A DNA stretch of 64,000 nt from Trema orientale (lineage: Eukaryota > Streptophyta > Magnoliopsida > Rosales > Cannabaceae), in NCBI GenBank assembly GCA_002914845.1, contig JXTC01000081.1, positions 562,628-626,627 of the forward strand. The letters are read 5' to 3'. Positions 1 to 11,204 of this stretch are shown in pieces; positions within the stretch are counted from its first letter, which is position 1; the number at the start of each line of letters is the position of its first letter. Made by a program: the position numbers and the translations under genes. Under the pieces are notes generated by a model, which was not told where the DNA came from, did no database searches, and saw only the letters and a program-made list of their open reading frames with translations.

Positions 1-190
1 TTTTTAATGTTGAAATACATTGAACTTAACTATATATTAAGCTTAATGTATGCAATATTAATACAACTCGCGCAGAGCGCGGTATAACGACTAGTAATAT
101 ATAAGACAAACCTCTGATATATAGTTGCTAGTTAGTAGATCGATCCCACGTAAGTCCCATATTTAGTTATAATCAACTAATCATATATAG
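1..190. other. AT-rich non-coding flank
   Basis: No coding signal or repeat recognised. The last ten bases (181-190, TCATATATAG) are the left copy of the target duplication of the element that follows. Confidence 0.5.
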
Positions 191-1248
191 GGGGTTTTGG
201 CATAATTGGTCCCTTCACTATTGCTCTTGTCATAATTTGATCCCTTCTATTTCAATTTTGACAAATCAATCCCCAGAATTTCTCTTTTGTAGCAATTCAT
301 ACCAAAGTAAAAACGTCGTTAAATCAGAGACAGAACTAGAATGTGGAGATCACATGAAGTCTTCTGAAGAGAAAAAATAACTAATATAACGCTTAGAGGA
401 AGAAAAAGAAGGGCACTTGAAGCCATTCTTAGGGTTATGCATTTGTAGATTTGGGGATACAGTTGGCGGGATAGAGAGAGATTCGTACTATTATTTTAAG
501 ATTTTTTTTTCTTTTTTCAGTTTAAACAATTTTAAAATACTCCGTTATCATTGAAAATGGTGAAAGTGCATGATTAACATATATAACCTACTTGATAGTA
601 GTTGTAGCTTTTATGGTGAAAAAGAGTATATATTCTAAATTCAAAAAACCCAAATCACGAAATCATGAACAGATCTTGAAAAAATTAAAAAAAAAAGTCA
701 ACAATAACATACAATATCAACTTATTATTTAAAAGAAAAAATAGTAACAACAATTAACACGAGCCCAATATTAAAAAAGAAAAACAAAATTAATCTAAAT
801 CCCTAATCTCAATATGAACACAAATTTCTAACAGTAACTAATAAAAATAAACCCATAATTCAACTTACCATCATTGGGTCTTTCTCAAGATTTTTGCCAA
901 GAACCGTTGTTGCTTCACCTAATTTCTACTGTGACAGCTTTCTCTCCTCAAACTTTCTAACGGTGTCTGCATTTTGGAACCCTAAAGACCCCAGTTACCA
1001 TCCAAAATGAGAGTTATTTTTCTTTCAATTTTATACAAAGTTAATAAAGTACCATAAATACTCCTCTCAATTACCCTTCGGGAGAGGCCATCTACTCAGC
1101 ATGTGCCCATGCTGTCTCTAATTTAACTCCAATGTTCAATTTGAATTGCTACAAAAGATAAATATTAGGGATTAATTTATCAAAATTGAAACCACAAGAC
1201 CAAATAGTGACAAGAGCAATAGTTAAGGGACCAATTGCGCTAAAAACC
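191..1248. mobile_element. Non-autonomous foldback element, Mutator-like (1.06 kb)
   Basis: The first ~145 bases reappear inverted at about 1105-1248. Shared words include AATTGGTCCCTT, TATTGCTCTTGTCA and TTTTGTAGCAATTCA. The sequence TCATATATAG flanks both ends (181-190 and 1249-1258), a 9-10 bp target duplication as expected for Mutator-like transposition. The interior is AT-rich with no open frame resembling a transposase. The class is inferred from duplication length and long terminal inverted repeats only. Confidence 0.72.
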
Positions 1249-1258
1249 TCATATATAG

Positions 1259-1305
1259 ACACACAATATAGGTGTTGGGCATGTATATTGCCCTTACTCA
1301 AAAGG

Positions 1306-1336
<31 letters not shown>

Positions 1337-2128
1337 TAAGACTTTTCTTTTAACTGGTCGCTGTCAGTTACCAAATAAATGCATATGGCGTAATGAGGTT
1401 TTCATAGAAGATGACAAATATAAATGCACGTAGCTCTATATTTAAATGTAATTTCATGCTGGTCCAAGTTAAGCATAAAAAATCGTGTATAAGAAAACTA
1501 TAAATTTCCTTGCGGTGGAAAATCCTAACTCAATGATTGAGGATATATTTTTTGCCGAAATAAAGAAGCGAATTATTAAGAGGTCAATTGTTTTTTTTGT
1601 TTCTTTTTTTTTTTTTTTGAAAGGAAATAAAGGTCAAAGTTAAAAACAAATATGAAATTTATTGTATTCACAACCACGCATGAAAAAAGAGGCTGAATGG
1701 GGCCCTGAGACTTGCCCACCGCATAGAAGTGTCAGGCATCATTTTAATCATTTAGTTCTTTTTTCTCTTTAAAATAACCAAAGATTAGAAGTGGATGGCC
1801 CTTAAATAATTATCTGAATCTTGTTCTTATTTGTAAAAAGTGGTTCTAATTATTGAACGTGGCCAAGTTGATCATGTGAGCTAATGTTAAAAGCTTATAT
1901 TTCCTTTAAATACTAGTAACTATGAATTGGAAAAGATCAGTCATAATAAGAGAACTTTTCATTCATTTATATAACCGATTATAGCATGTATAAAGATCTT
2001 ACAAAATACATATAAGTATATACGTATGCATCGACTTGATAAGATCTAATACAACCCGTTACTATATACATCTTCTACGTTATTATATATACTGAATGTT
2101 ATTTAATAAAAAATTACCAACACATATA
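1259..2128. other. AT-rich intergenic DNA
   Basis: Contains an A-tract of about 30 bases near 1305-1334 and further homopolymer runs. No gene, RNA gene or bounded repeat was recognised. Confidence 0.5.
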
Positions 2129-2372
2129 CACCAATCCAGTAGGTTTTTTTTTTTTTTACTTATGCATAGGTATCAATTTGGCCAATGAAAATTTTTTTTG
2201 CATATTTTTTTATATTAAAAAGTAAGAGAGAGAAATAGCATTAATGATACACGTCTTTTTATGCACATCATTATACCCGTTGGATCACCATTAGATGATG
2301 ATCCAATGGCTAAAAAAGAAATACCTACACATAAGTAAAAAAAAAAAAAAAATACCTACTGGATTGGCAACC
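2129..2372 (-). mobile_element. TA-microsatellite-associated MITE, copy 1
   Basis: About 244 bp with inverted ends: CCAATCCAGTAGG at the left and CCTACTGGATTGGCAACC at the right. The interior shares TTAGATGATGATCCA and a TTTTTATATTAAAAAGTA block with copies at 2397-2623 and 33781-34023, here inverted relative to them. It abuts ATATATATATATATGTATATAT on its right. There is no coding capacity. Confidence 0.7.
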
Positions 2373-2396
2373 ATATATATATATATGTATATATAA
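2373..2396. repeat. TA microsatellite between two MITE copies
   Basis: A short TA-rich run separates two oppositely oriented copies of the same MITE, so the pair forms a ~500 bp imperfect palindrome. Confidence 0.8.
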
Positions 2397-2623
2397 GTTG
2401 TCAATCCAATAGGTAATTTTTTTTATTTATGTGTAGATTTTTTTTTTTTTTGAGTCATTGGATCATCATCTAATGGGAATCCAACGGTTATAATGATGTG
2501 CATGAAAAGATGTGCATCATTAATACTATTTCTTTTTCTTACTTTTTAATATAAAAAAATAGACATAATAAATTTTAGTTGGACAAAATGATAAAAAAAA
2601 AAAAAATCTATTGAATTAGTGCC
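2397..2623 (+). mobile_element. TA-microsatellite-associated MITE, copy 2
   Basis: Starts GTTGTCAATCCAATAGGTA and ends near TTGAATTAGTGCCC, the degenerate inverted counterpart. The interior word GGATCATCATCTAATGG and the block ACTTTTTAATATAAAAAAAT match copy 3 at 33781-34023. It is flanked by ATATATATATGG on the right and the shared TA run on the left. Confidence 0.7.
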
Positions 2624-2990
2624 CATATATATATGGACATATATATATTTTACCTCAATATATATGGTATTGTTTGGTAACCAAATGATTAATTACTGTC
2701 CATGAAGAAGACTTACCAACCTGCAGAGACAAATTAAAAGTCACAGCCTACAAGTGATAAATGTGTATACATACATGGACAGAGCTACTTTATCCTCAAG
2801 CCCCCGGTTAATATTCTTATTTCTTTAAAAAACCTAATCATTTACATGTATTTATAATTTTTTAGCTAAAATTACATACAAAGTCCCAACTAAAAAAATA
2901 GAAAAATACAAAATAACCCCACAAAATATAGGTTTAGCCCCTACTAAATAAAAATTCTGCTTCCGTCCCTGTATACATATATGTTTATAT
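2624..2990. other. AT-rich intergenic DNA
   Basis: Nothing recognisable. The last 9 bases before 3000 are the target duplication of the next element. Confidence 0.5.
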
Positions 2991-2999
2991 TTCATAATA

Positions 3000-3358
3000 G
3001 GGATAATATCACTTTTATATCTTATATTTTGACACTTTGTTCAGTTTGTACCTTATGTTTTGATTATAATCGATATTGACTCTTAGATTTAATATTTATT
3101 ATAAATTTATATCTTGACACTAATTTAGAGCAGTTAATTTACAAGATAATTTAAGAAATTTATTATCGGATTAGTTTTTATATGGTTTATTTTCAATTTT
3201 TTAAACGATATCTTGATAAATTAACCGCTTTAAATTTGTGTTAAAGTATAAATATGTAACAGATTTCAAATCTAAAAATCAATGTTGATAATAACTAAAA
3301 CAGAAGATACAATTTGAACAAAGTATCAAAATACAAAATATAAAAATAATATTATCCT
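3000..3358. mobile_element. Palindromic MITE, Mutator-like (359 bp)
   Basis: The element is almost wholly an inverted repeat. GGGATAATATCACTTTTAT at the left corresponds to the inverse of the right end, AGGATAATATTATTTTTAT. The pairing continues for about 150 bases per arm through TTTGACACTTTGTTCA and GGTTAATTTATCAAGATATC. TTCATAATA occurs at both 2991-2999 and 3359-3367, a perfect 9 bp target duplication. Non-coding. Confidence 0.8.
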
Positions 3359-3367
3359 TTCATAATA

Positions 3368-4253
3368 TGTTATTCGATCGAATTACATGCATGTATCAAG
3401 ATAGAGAGAGTATAGTGTAAATTATTAAGAGTTTGCTTGACAATATTTACACATTTTGTGTTTAAAAGGTAAGAATCTTTTCTAAATGGTGTTTATGAAA
3501 TTTCAGTCATTCATTTTACTATTAAAAATAAGAGAACATAAATGCTATAGAAAAGTTGTCATGATTGTTGACAATATTATATTGTAATTGATGAAAACAC
3601 ATTTATGTTGGTGAAAATTCGATAAACAACTATGTATACATAGTAATTCGTTACCTATTATTAGAGAATAGGATTCTTAGTCCAATCCTTTGATGACCTA
3701 AACAAATAATCTTATATACCCATAATATCCTAGAAAAAAACGAAAAAAAAAAACAGAAAATAAAACTCATTCCGCGTAAACCAAATAAACCATGCTTATT
3801 AATTCCTATAATCCTATCTCACATTTCTCTTCCTTTTTTTTTTTTTTTTTTCTGAATCGTATTTCAGATTTCCTTTGCAAGTATGCCAAGTAAGCAAATA
3901 AAATAAAAATGTGGTTAAGGAGCACTGTGGAAACACTCGATAAATCCCTAAAAAAAAAAAGAAAGAAAAGAAAACACTTGACTTGATCAAGCTCAGGAGG
4001 CATCAACAGCTACTGGCGGAGCAACCTATAGCTGTTACCTTTCCTCATCTTTTAATTATAAAATAAGAAATCACGTGTTGCACGAATATCCATAACCATG
4101 AAATAAAGTCAAAATCCCTATCGAATTTACGCATTTACCCCTCGCTCACCTTCTTCAGTTGAAATTACTACCCCCACAAAAAAAAAAAGAAATGATAAAA
4201 TACGCATACGGACCGTATACATGCCATATACTATACGGAGCCCAATGTGTAGT
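3368..4253. other. AT-rich intergenic DNA
   Basis: Includes homopolymer runs at 3836-3851 and 3952-3960. No credible gene was seen. Short open frames here are made of poly-Lys or poly-Phe from the homopolymers. Confidence 0.5.
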
Positions 4254-4506
4254 ACATGGATTAGATGGAGCGACCGGAGAGGGAAAGAGCAACAGGGGCA
4301 CCAAGGGATATCCCTGACCTCCTTGGCACGCATATCCTGTCCATTATTTGTGCCCACGTGGCCACGTGACGTCTCGTTTGAGATAGAAGAAAGACGGGGT
4401 CCCACTCTTCTTTACTGGTGGGTCCCACATCGATATGTTGTTGCCCCTGTACCCACCGGACAAAATTGACCACGCTTGAAAGGTGTCTCTCTTCTTGGTC
4501 TCCCAT
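4254..4506. promoter_or_regulatory. GC-rich island with clustered ACGT (G-box/ABRE-type) elements
   Basis: About 250 bases of near-balanced composition stand out against AT-rich surroundings. At 4354-4373 the sequence CCACGTGGCCACGTGACGTC packs two CACGTG G-boxes and an ACGTC core into 20 bases. Such clusters are typical of abscisic-acid- or light-responsive plant promoters bound by bZIP/bHLH factors. No start codon and exon follow on either strand. The open frames across it overlap on both strands, so none is convincing. It could be an orphan promoter fragment carried here by duplication or transposition. Confidence 0.4.
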
Positions 4507-4857
4507 TTGTTAGTAGATCGTCTCATCCAACTCAACAACTGGCTTTCTTTAATTTTCATTTTTTTTTTTTTTTTGGATTTTTCTATCAATTTGTTTTGCC
4601 GAAATTTTATTTATTTATTACGGTTGAATTGCAAAAGCCAAATTATGCAACAATGAATTCGTTTTGAAATATATACATTGTTTTTGTTATGTTGAATTAC
4701 TTTAATCACTTCGCAATATAAAAGATCAAGTGACATAATTGTACTCAAAAATCTTTTTTTTTTTAATAAGAATTCTCAAATCATTTATTGTTTACCATAT
4801 AATTTTGACTATTTTTTAGGCAACAAATTATTTTGAATTTTATTTTATTTTATTTTT
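4507..4857. other. AT-rich intergenic DNA
   Basis: Poly-T and AT-rich. The end (about 4830-4857) probably includes the downstream target-site copy of the SINE described next. Confidence 0.45.
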
Positions 4858-5021
4858 TTTTTAAAAGTGGGGCTTAACTAATGACCACCACTTACTACAA
4901 ATTAAAGGAAAATAACACACACACATTACCAAGGTTTGAACCCCTGACCCCCCCAAACACACACACACTACCCTCAAACCTTGGACCAACTGAGCTAGCC
5001 TCAGTTGGCAAAAGGGGAGGG
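4858..5021 (-). mobile_element. tRNA-derived SINE, copy A
   Basis: Read on the - strand it has an RNA polymerase III A box (GGCTAGCTCAGTTGG) and, about 60 bases on, a B box (GGGGTTCAAACCTTG). It ends in an A-rich tail (plus-strand poly-T near 4855). Its 3' region (CTTTAATTTGTAGTAAGTGG, then GTCATTAGTTAAGC) closely matches the 3' region of the SINE at 47647-47845, so both belong to one family. A TG-rich stretch separates A and B boxes. Flanks TGAATTTTATTTTATT and TGAATTTTAATTTTAATT look like a decayed target duplication. Confidence 0.72.
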
Positions 5022-5558
5022 GTGAATTTTAATTTTAATTCATTAAACAATTGACATATCTATTTTTAGTTTCGTAGAAAGGGTAGGAGGGACTTGTGAG
5101 GCTGTTGATTGACTCTTCAACAAAGTTAATTTTTAATACTTTTTTGAGTTTGAGAGCTCATTTAACACGTGATGTTAAACTTTAAAAATGACCCAAAAAA
5201 ATCTGAGACTTTGCCCTTTGGCCATGTGTCGTTGTGTACGATTTATTTATTTATTTATTTTGAGAAACCCCACGTGTTCTATATTGTCATCTAATAATCA
5301 GAAATAGAGCTGATATTTTCCCCAAAAAAAAAAGGAAAGAAATAAAGCTGATATTTTCTAAATAAAAAAAAAAGAAATAAAGCTGATATTGTCGAGCGTG
5401 TGGGAATTAAAATATCTTATTAGATTCATACCAAGTTATAAGTGACAAATCCAAGAGTTCCTGTTCTGTCCTAAAAGGAAAAAAAAAAAAAAACTATTTT
5501 TCAAAAAAAAAAAGGAAAAAAAACTCATGTTTGGGTATGAATTGAAGCTTATAACAAC
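5022..5558. other. AT-rich intergenic DNA
   Basis: Contains an ATTT microsatellite near 5241-5260 and a short tandem duplication around 5306-5390 (repeated AAATAAAGCTGATATT). No gene seen. Confidence 0.5.
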
Positions 5559-6109
5559 CAAGGATTAAAATGTCGGTGTCAGTTGTCGATGTCGAGGTTT
5601 TATTTTATGGATATTGTCGAAGATATTGTCGATGTCCAAGATATTTCGGGAAAATACTAAAATTTATCTCAAAATTCAAAATTTTCAAGAAAAACTCTAA
5701 AAAATGTTAAAACAAGTGATATTGCATAATTTATACTAGTTTTTATTTAAAAACAAAACTTATTTATACTTTATAGGACAATAAAATATACGTATATAGT
5801 AGAAAATGACTAAATTTCATTTTATAGAATAATTTTAAAATTAGAATATATATCACACTATTTTATTTAATACATCTCATATAATTACTTTACATATTAT
5901 AACTAGTTTTAAATTACATTGAAAATAAATAAAAATCATTCATAATATAGAACAGTTCAAATACATTTAATACCAAAACGAGTTTCAATGAGGTTGAAAG
6001 TTGTAAGAGAAATTCCCAATTTGCTCCAAAATATATCTAAAAATCATGAGAGTCCTTTGTAGAGATTCCAAAATAATAAATACAAATAGTGTAAATATTC
6101 TCATTAAAT

Positions 6110-6114
6110 ACAAG
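6110..6114. repeat. Left target-site duplication (ACAAG) of the Tat element
   Basis: ACAAG directly precedes the TG of the left LTR. The same five bases follow the CA of the right LTR at 18616-18620. A 5 bp duplication is standard for Ty3/Gypsy integration. Confidence 0.9.
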
Positions 6115-6234
6115 TGTTCGGGATCGGACCTTGTGTTCTGATTAATTAATGAGACCTGTGATTAATTAAAGCAAAGTAGAAAAATTGAGATTACAGTTAG
6201 ATCACAGGGTGTACACAGAAAGAGTCATCACAAT

Positions 6235-6440
6235 ACGTGCCACGTGTCGAAGTCCCAATGGGCGGTTGAGAACGACACTTCCCATAGCGTCCTTGCCACG
6301 TTGGTGGTTGTAGAAATGACTCACTTAGTGTATATAGGTGTAAGGATTATCACAACACTGTCTACGTGTCGAAGTCCTGATGGGCGGTCGATATAGAAAA
6401 ATGACACTTCCCACAGCGTCCTTGCCACGTTAGCGGTTGC
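6235..6440. repeat. Tandem duplication inside the LTR with CACGTGTC-type motifs
   Basis: Two adjacent units share ACGTGTCGAAGTCC, then GGGCGGT, then ACACTTCCCA with AGCGTCCTTGCCACGTT. The first unit starts near 6237 and the second near 6363. The same pair is present in the other LTR (about 16480-16680), so the duplication predates the insertion. The first unit contains a CACGTG core. Confidence 0.8.
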
Positions 6441-7754
6441 AGGGCTAACTAGCTTACGGATCGACAATAATATAATAATGCAGTAATGATAAGAGAATCT
6501 AGTTGACGGAGGCGAATAAACCGATCATAATGTCAGCTAGAAGTTAGCAACAGAAAATAATGTGCAGGAAAATAAATAGTTAGAAATTGACGAAGGCGAT
6601 GCTGTCCATATGCCAGTTGAGTAGAGAGGTTAGAGTTACCAGGCGGTAAGTCCAGCCATATTATCAGAGATAATAATAAATAACTGAAATAATAATAACA
6701 GAAATAAGTGAGGGTTAGCAAGAGAACACAAAATTCCGAACTTGTGCCATAGGTCAAGCACAGAGTTTGAGGGGAGTAGCTCGGGGCCCACAAATCACTG
6801 AAGTACAATGGTCAGAGATTGCATACAAAGAAACTTGTAATACAAGCTAGTGGAGACAGTAATATAGAAAAAATAGAAAATGGTATGAAAATAACTGACT
6901 AGTAAGAAAATGATATAAAACTAATTATGAGGTATAAATTGATATAAAATAATTATTGGGCCTAGGATATGTGAATAAATGAATATAAGCTTAGAAAATA
7001 AACATACAAAAATATCTAGGCCTATATAAATAAATAGATATATACCAAGTACTAGGAATTTATTAGCTAATTTCTACGAATGTATGAACATATATAAAGA
7101 TACGAATGGAAATACATGAGCGCAATATAATAATTAAAGGGATAAGTACTTAGCTGTAAAAACAAGTGCCAAGAAATGGTAGTATGGGTAACGTGAGGAA
7201 GGAAAATGATATGACGAAGATAATGGTAATAAAGATGACTAAACTTTGTACGTTTGTGAAGGAGAATTCAAAAAGATTTATGGGCTCAACGTTAAAGGAA
7301 GATGGTGGTAATTATTTGGTAAAGACAACCAAGATATGTAGTGATATGGTGGAAGAATAACAAATGGATGGTCTCGGGTGGTGAAGAAATAAATTAGACA
7401 GGACTAAAGCAAAGGAATTGAATCAACATCACGTGGTGGAGAATTAAAGGTCAATAGAGAATGACCAAGTACAAGAAGAGAAAGAATGAGGGCAGGAGGA
7501 TGAAGGATGAGGATGATATTGAATGATAATTTTAGCACGTATTGGTGAAGGTAGCAAAGCTATAGTAGTGATGTTGATGATTTCGGTGGAATCTACACCA
7601 AGGAAGAAAGTTTGATAGCTTCCGGTTAAAGACAAGAGATGAACGAGAGAGAGAGAAAGGGAGAGAGAGAGAGCTTGAGAGCCAAAAAAGAGAGGAAAGA
7701 TAATTGTTTTTATAGGTTATGAGCTGAATCATCTTACAATGAGGGGGTTTACCC

Positions 7755-7763
7755 CTATTTATA
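7755..7763 (-). promoter_or_regulatory. TATA box of the 3' LTR
   Basis: On the - strand the sequence reads TATAAATAG within GCCTATAAATAGGGG, a near-canonical plant TATA box. The matching box in the other LTR is at 18021-18029. Transcription would start about 30 bases further along the - strand and run into a pyrimidine-rich leader (GA-rich on the + strand, 7640-7680). Confidence 0.7.
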
Positions 7764-8335
7764 GGCAATATCATGCCCTAATTTACAAGGGAACTTAAGT
7801 AACAAGGTGACTAGGTGGCAGCCCCGTATTGGCTAAGTCTAGTCTTAATGTAGAAGTACTTAAGCAACAAGTACTTCTAACTACAAGATATCTTAGAGTC
7901 TAAGTAGATTAGGTGTCAACTATCTATAAGAACTTGTGATACAAGTTCTTCCATTGTAAGTAATTTTAGCTTAATGTTTAAGCTAGAGAATGTTCTAGAA
8001 CATTCTAGAAATTTAGGGGCGGCTTGCTCTCGAGGAAGAGAGGGCTCCAACAGCGTACAGTTTAGCTTGTGCGGCATGTAGTTTCAAGCTTTGGTGGCGT
8101 CACTCCCAAACGGCATGTTGTTTAGGCCATACGACATGCAGTTGGCCTTAAACGACATATAGTTTGGCTTGGTTTCAAGTGACGTGTAGCTTGACCCATG
8201 CTACATATAGTTTCTTCTAAGTTGGTGTCATTTCACTTGAGGAGTGTGTCGTCCAATTAAGCCTCATTAATCTCCTTGATCAAGTACTTAATCAATACTC
8301 AATTTATGTCTTAGGATTAACTACTAAAATTAGGA

Positions 8336-8362
8336 AAACTCCAAAACATTAAGTCCCCTGAG
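8336..8362 (-). other. Polypurine tract region next to the 3' LTR
   Basis: Just inside the left LTR the - strand reads CTCAGGGGACTTAA before the LTR start TGTTTTGG. This is the expected place for the plus-strand primer. The purine run is short and imperfect. Confidence 0.45.
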
Positions 8363-10718
8363 CTATAGCGGATGTGATCATTCGCTAGAGCTCATCAAGC
8401 TCGACCTTGCTTCTTCTTGTTCTGACAACTGAAGGAGCTCGCTGATGGTTTCTCCAAATATGTTTCTTTCAACCCAAGAGAATATTTGGCGTGAATGGTA
8501 GGCAGGCTTGGAAAGTATAAAGCTCTAGTCGGGATCCAAATAGTCATGCCGGAACATTTCTATTGGATTGCCGAACCCGAACAATGCCTCATTAAAACCT
8601 CAATAGAGCAAAATCCAGTGGAAAAAATCTCTAGAAAGGGAAAAGAGTATGCTGCATGTGAGCCTTACTGAGACCTCCATAGCTAGGTTGTCCTTGCGCT
8701 TGTGTTGATCCCTTATGTAAAGTTGCAAGCTCTAATTGGTAACGTCCACCTTCATGCAGATCGACACAATCTTCGGAGGTACCCAGGCCGGAGAGCTTAC
8801 GGTCTATGTAGCTTTTACCACTAGATTGGATCCTCGTATGTAATGATGGGAAGAGCTCTCTGTAAAAGGAGACAAAACGCTTTCCCGAGCCTTGTATGCT
8901 TGTCATATAAGGAAGCTTGTTTTGATAATTCAGTATTGAAAATGCATGTGTGTAAAGGACAAGCAAGTGTAATTATACTTTGGCCAAAAAGGAGCAAGTA
9001 AACATTTACATACGTGAGGATAAGCTCGAATTTTTATGTAAGAACAATGAGCACAAGAAGTAAGCTTCGAATATAGCAATTAGTCAAAATGAGCAAGCGT
9101 ACAAGCTCTTAAGAATTTTGTTGTCATGAGAATATGAGCTTGAATCTAAGTATAGGACAACAAAGAATAACTCAATTATTTACAGAATGAACGATAAGCA
9201 AAAATAAGCTCGAGATAATTTAGTAAGCGCATGGCACGCAAAAAGTAGCCATTTCGGCTATTTGCAATGTAGGAACCCGAGAAGCTCAAGTGCACATACT
9301 AAATGAATAACTGTGCAAAAATAATGAGGAAATAGATAGGGAGACCCAAGGCTTCCATAGGATCTATCGTGATTCTTGTGTAGTCATTTCATATAGAAAG
9401 ATGGCAAAGCATGTCATAATGTATAGCACAAATATAGGCACAGAATATATGTAAAATATGATACAATAAGCTAGGGGCACATGTGAAATTTATATACATA
9501 TATATATATTTTTTAATGAGCATATTATTAATATGGCATGTACATATACTTAAAGTAGATTCATGGATTAAGCATGACAGTATATGCAATAAGCATGGAA
9601 GCTAATGCAAGTAGGTACAAATAAGATCTCCACATCCATTTGTCTAAAAACCAAACATAGAAAACGCTTAATTAAGAAAATGAGAGAAGTCAAGGGTTTC
9701 ACATATAGTAATTTATGTGAAAATTTCAAAAATTGCTAAGTATATCAAGAGGCATGTGAAACTAGTTTCATAGCTAATATCAGGTATGTGTATACTCAAA
9801 ATAATTTATGTTCTCAGATATGGCAATTGATCGAGATATTATACGCATAAAACTAATGCAAAATAAGAAATAGAAGCGCTCAAGGGTCACAAACCACACA
9901 ACATTTTGTTAAAATTTGTTGAATAAAGGTAAAAGTGCTTTCGGGTACCAAAAGAAAAACTCATGCTCTAATTAATTTGAGAAATAACAATGATGGCACA
10001 TGTAACATGGCCACAGCTCGAGGTGTAAGTAAGACAAACACCAATAGGTCTAATTATGCATGTAAAGAAAATACAAATAATTGACCAAGTAAGGAAATGA
10101 GTACAAAAGTCATGGTCCAATATGTAAGAGTAGTATTTTAGGACATAAGTGAGATCCAAGAGGTGTCGGCCCAAAAGTATAAAATGAGCATTACAAAACT
10201 GCTACATTTAGAAGACGTGTTTGCAAAATATTATAGAAAAATGAGCAAACTAGAAAATGAGCATAGAGACATGGCATAAGGTGCAAAAAGTGGTATTTTT
10301 AGAAAACCATAAAGATTTGACCCATTTATATGAAGAATACCACAATTAGAAAGCACACAAAATATATGATTTATCAGAAATACTTATTTTCTAAATTCTC
10401 TACCAACAAAAGTGGTAAAAATATAATTGGGCCTTACTAATGATATTGGTAAAAATCTAAGATAGATTTCAAACCTTATTGAAGCCGTGGAGGCACGTTG
10501 GGTCTGAATGTAGTAGTCTGCATACCGTGGCTTGGTGAGGATCTCACGTTGTATGTATATGACATAAATGGCATCTGAGGCATTTCTCTTTGTGAGTTTG
10601 AAGTATACATCCTCGAGATGGAATCACTTGGTTTGACATTCCTACTTTTCTAAGTAATTTTCTTGCACAGCAGAAGCATCGGTCCAGATGAACATTCAAA
10701 CCAAGAAGGATAAGCAGT

Positions 10719-10722
<4 letters not shown>

Positions 10723-10806
<84 letters not shown>
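10723..10806. repeat. AT dinucleotide microsatellite (about 42 units)
   Basis: An uninterrupted alternating AT run of about 84 bases. It is likely to be variable in length between individuals. Confidence 0.97.
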
Positions 10807-10809
<3 letters not shown>

Positions 10810-11204
10810 AAAAAAAATGAAATTAAGTCCCCAGTGTTTTAGATAAATTGTTGGGGAGAAAAATAATGTTTTAGAAGGAATACAGTCCCTAGTAACTTAA
10901 ATAACTGTCAGGGAGAGGTAAACTCAGTCCCTGGAATTTTGTAAAATAATTTGGCATCCTCTCTGAATTTTTCAAAAAAGGTGGAGAGGGAGAGATGCCC
11001 AAAATTGACTAATTATGCTTGAAAAATATTTGCGCAAAAATTAGTCGTGAAAAGCACTCATGATGATTTTTAAGAGGTATAGGATATTTAATTCTCAGAA
11101 ATCATGAGGTTTTGAAAGGATGTTTCAGAAAATAAAGAACATCCAGAAATTATTACTCTGTGAGAAAATATGCCACTCATGGTAAAGGGAAACCATGAAT
11201 TTGT

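Larger units (their letters stand above)
6115..8348 (-). repeat. 3' LTR of the Tat element
   Basis: Begins TGTTCGGGATCGG and ends AACTCCAAAACA on the + strand. It is matched along its length by 16359-18615. Because the element reads leftward this is the downstream LTR. It carries an internal ~130 bp tandem duplication at about 6235-6440 and a TATA box on the - strand at 7755-7763. Short open frames such as 7166-7360 occur in both LTRs but contain no recognised domain. Confidence 0.93.

Noticed and set aside
4127..4589. Four overlapping open frames on both strands in the GC-rich island
   Set aside because: Mutually overlapping frames on both strands, without domains, are expected in a GC-balanced block. 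The promoter-like reading fits better.
7166..7360. A 64-codon open frame on the + strand, repeated almost exactly at 17410-17604
   Set aside because: Both copies lie inside the two LTRs of the Tat element and are antisense to it. The similarity is that of the LTRs, and there is no domain.
8631..8966. A 111-codon - strand open frame in the Tat 3' region
   Set aside because: It starts at a non-ATG codon, has no recognisable domain, and no codon pattern that sets it apart. Left as part of the non-coding 3' region.
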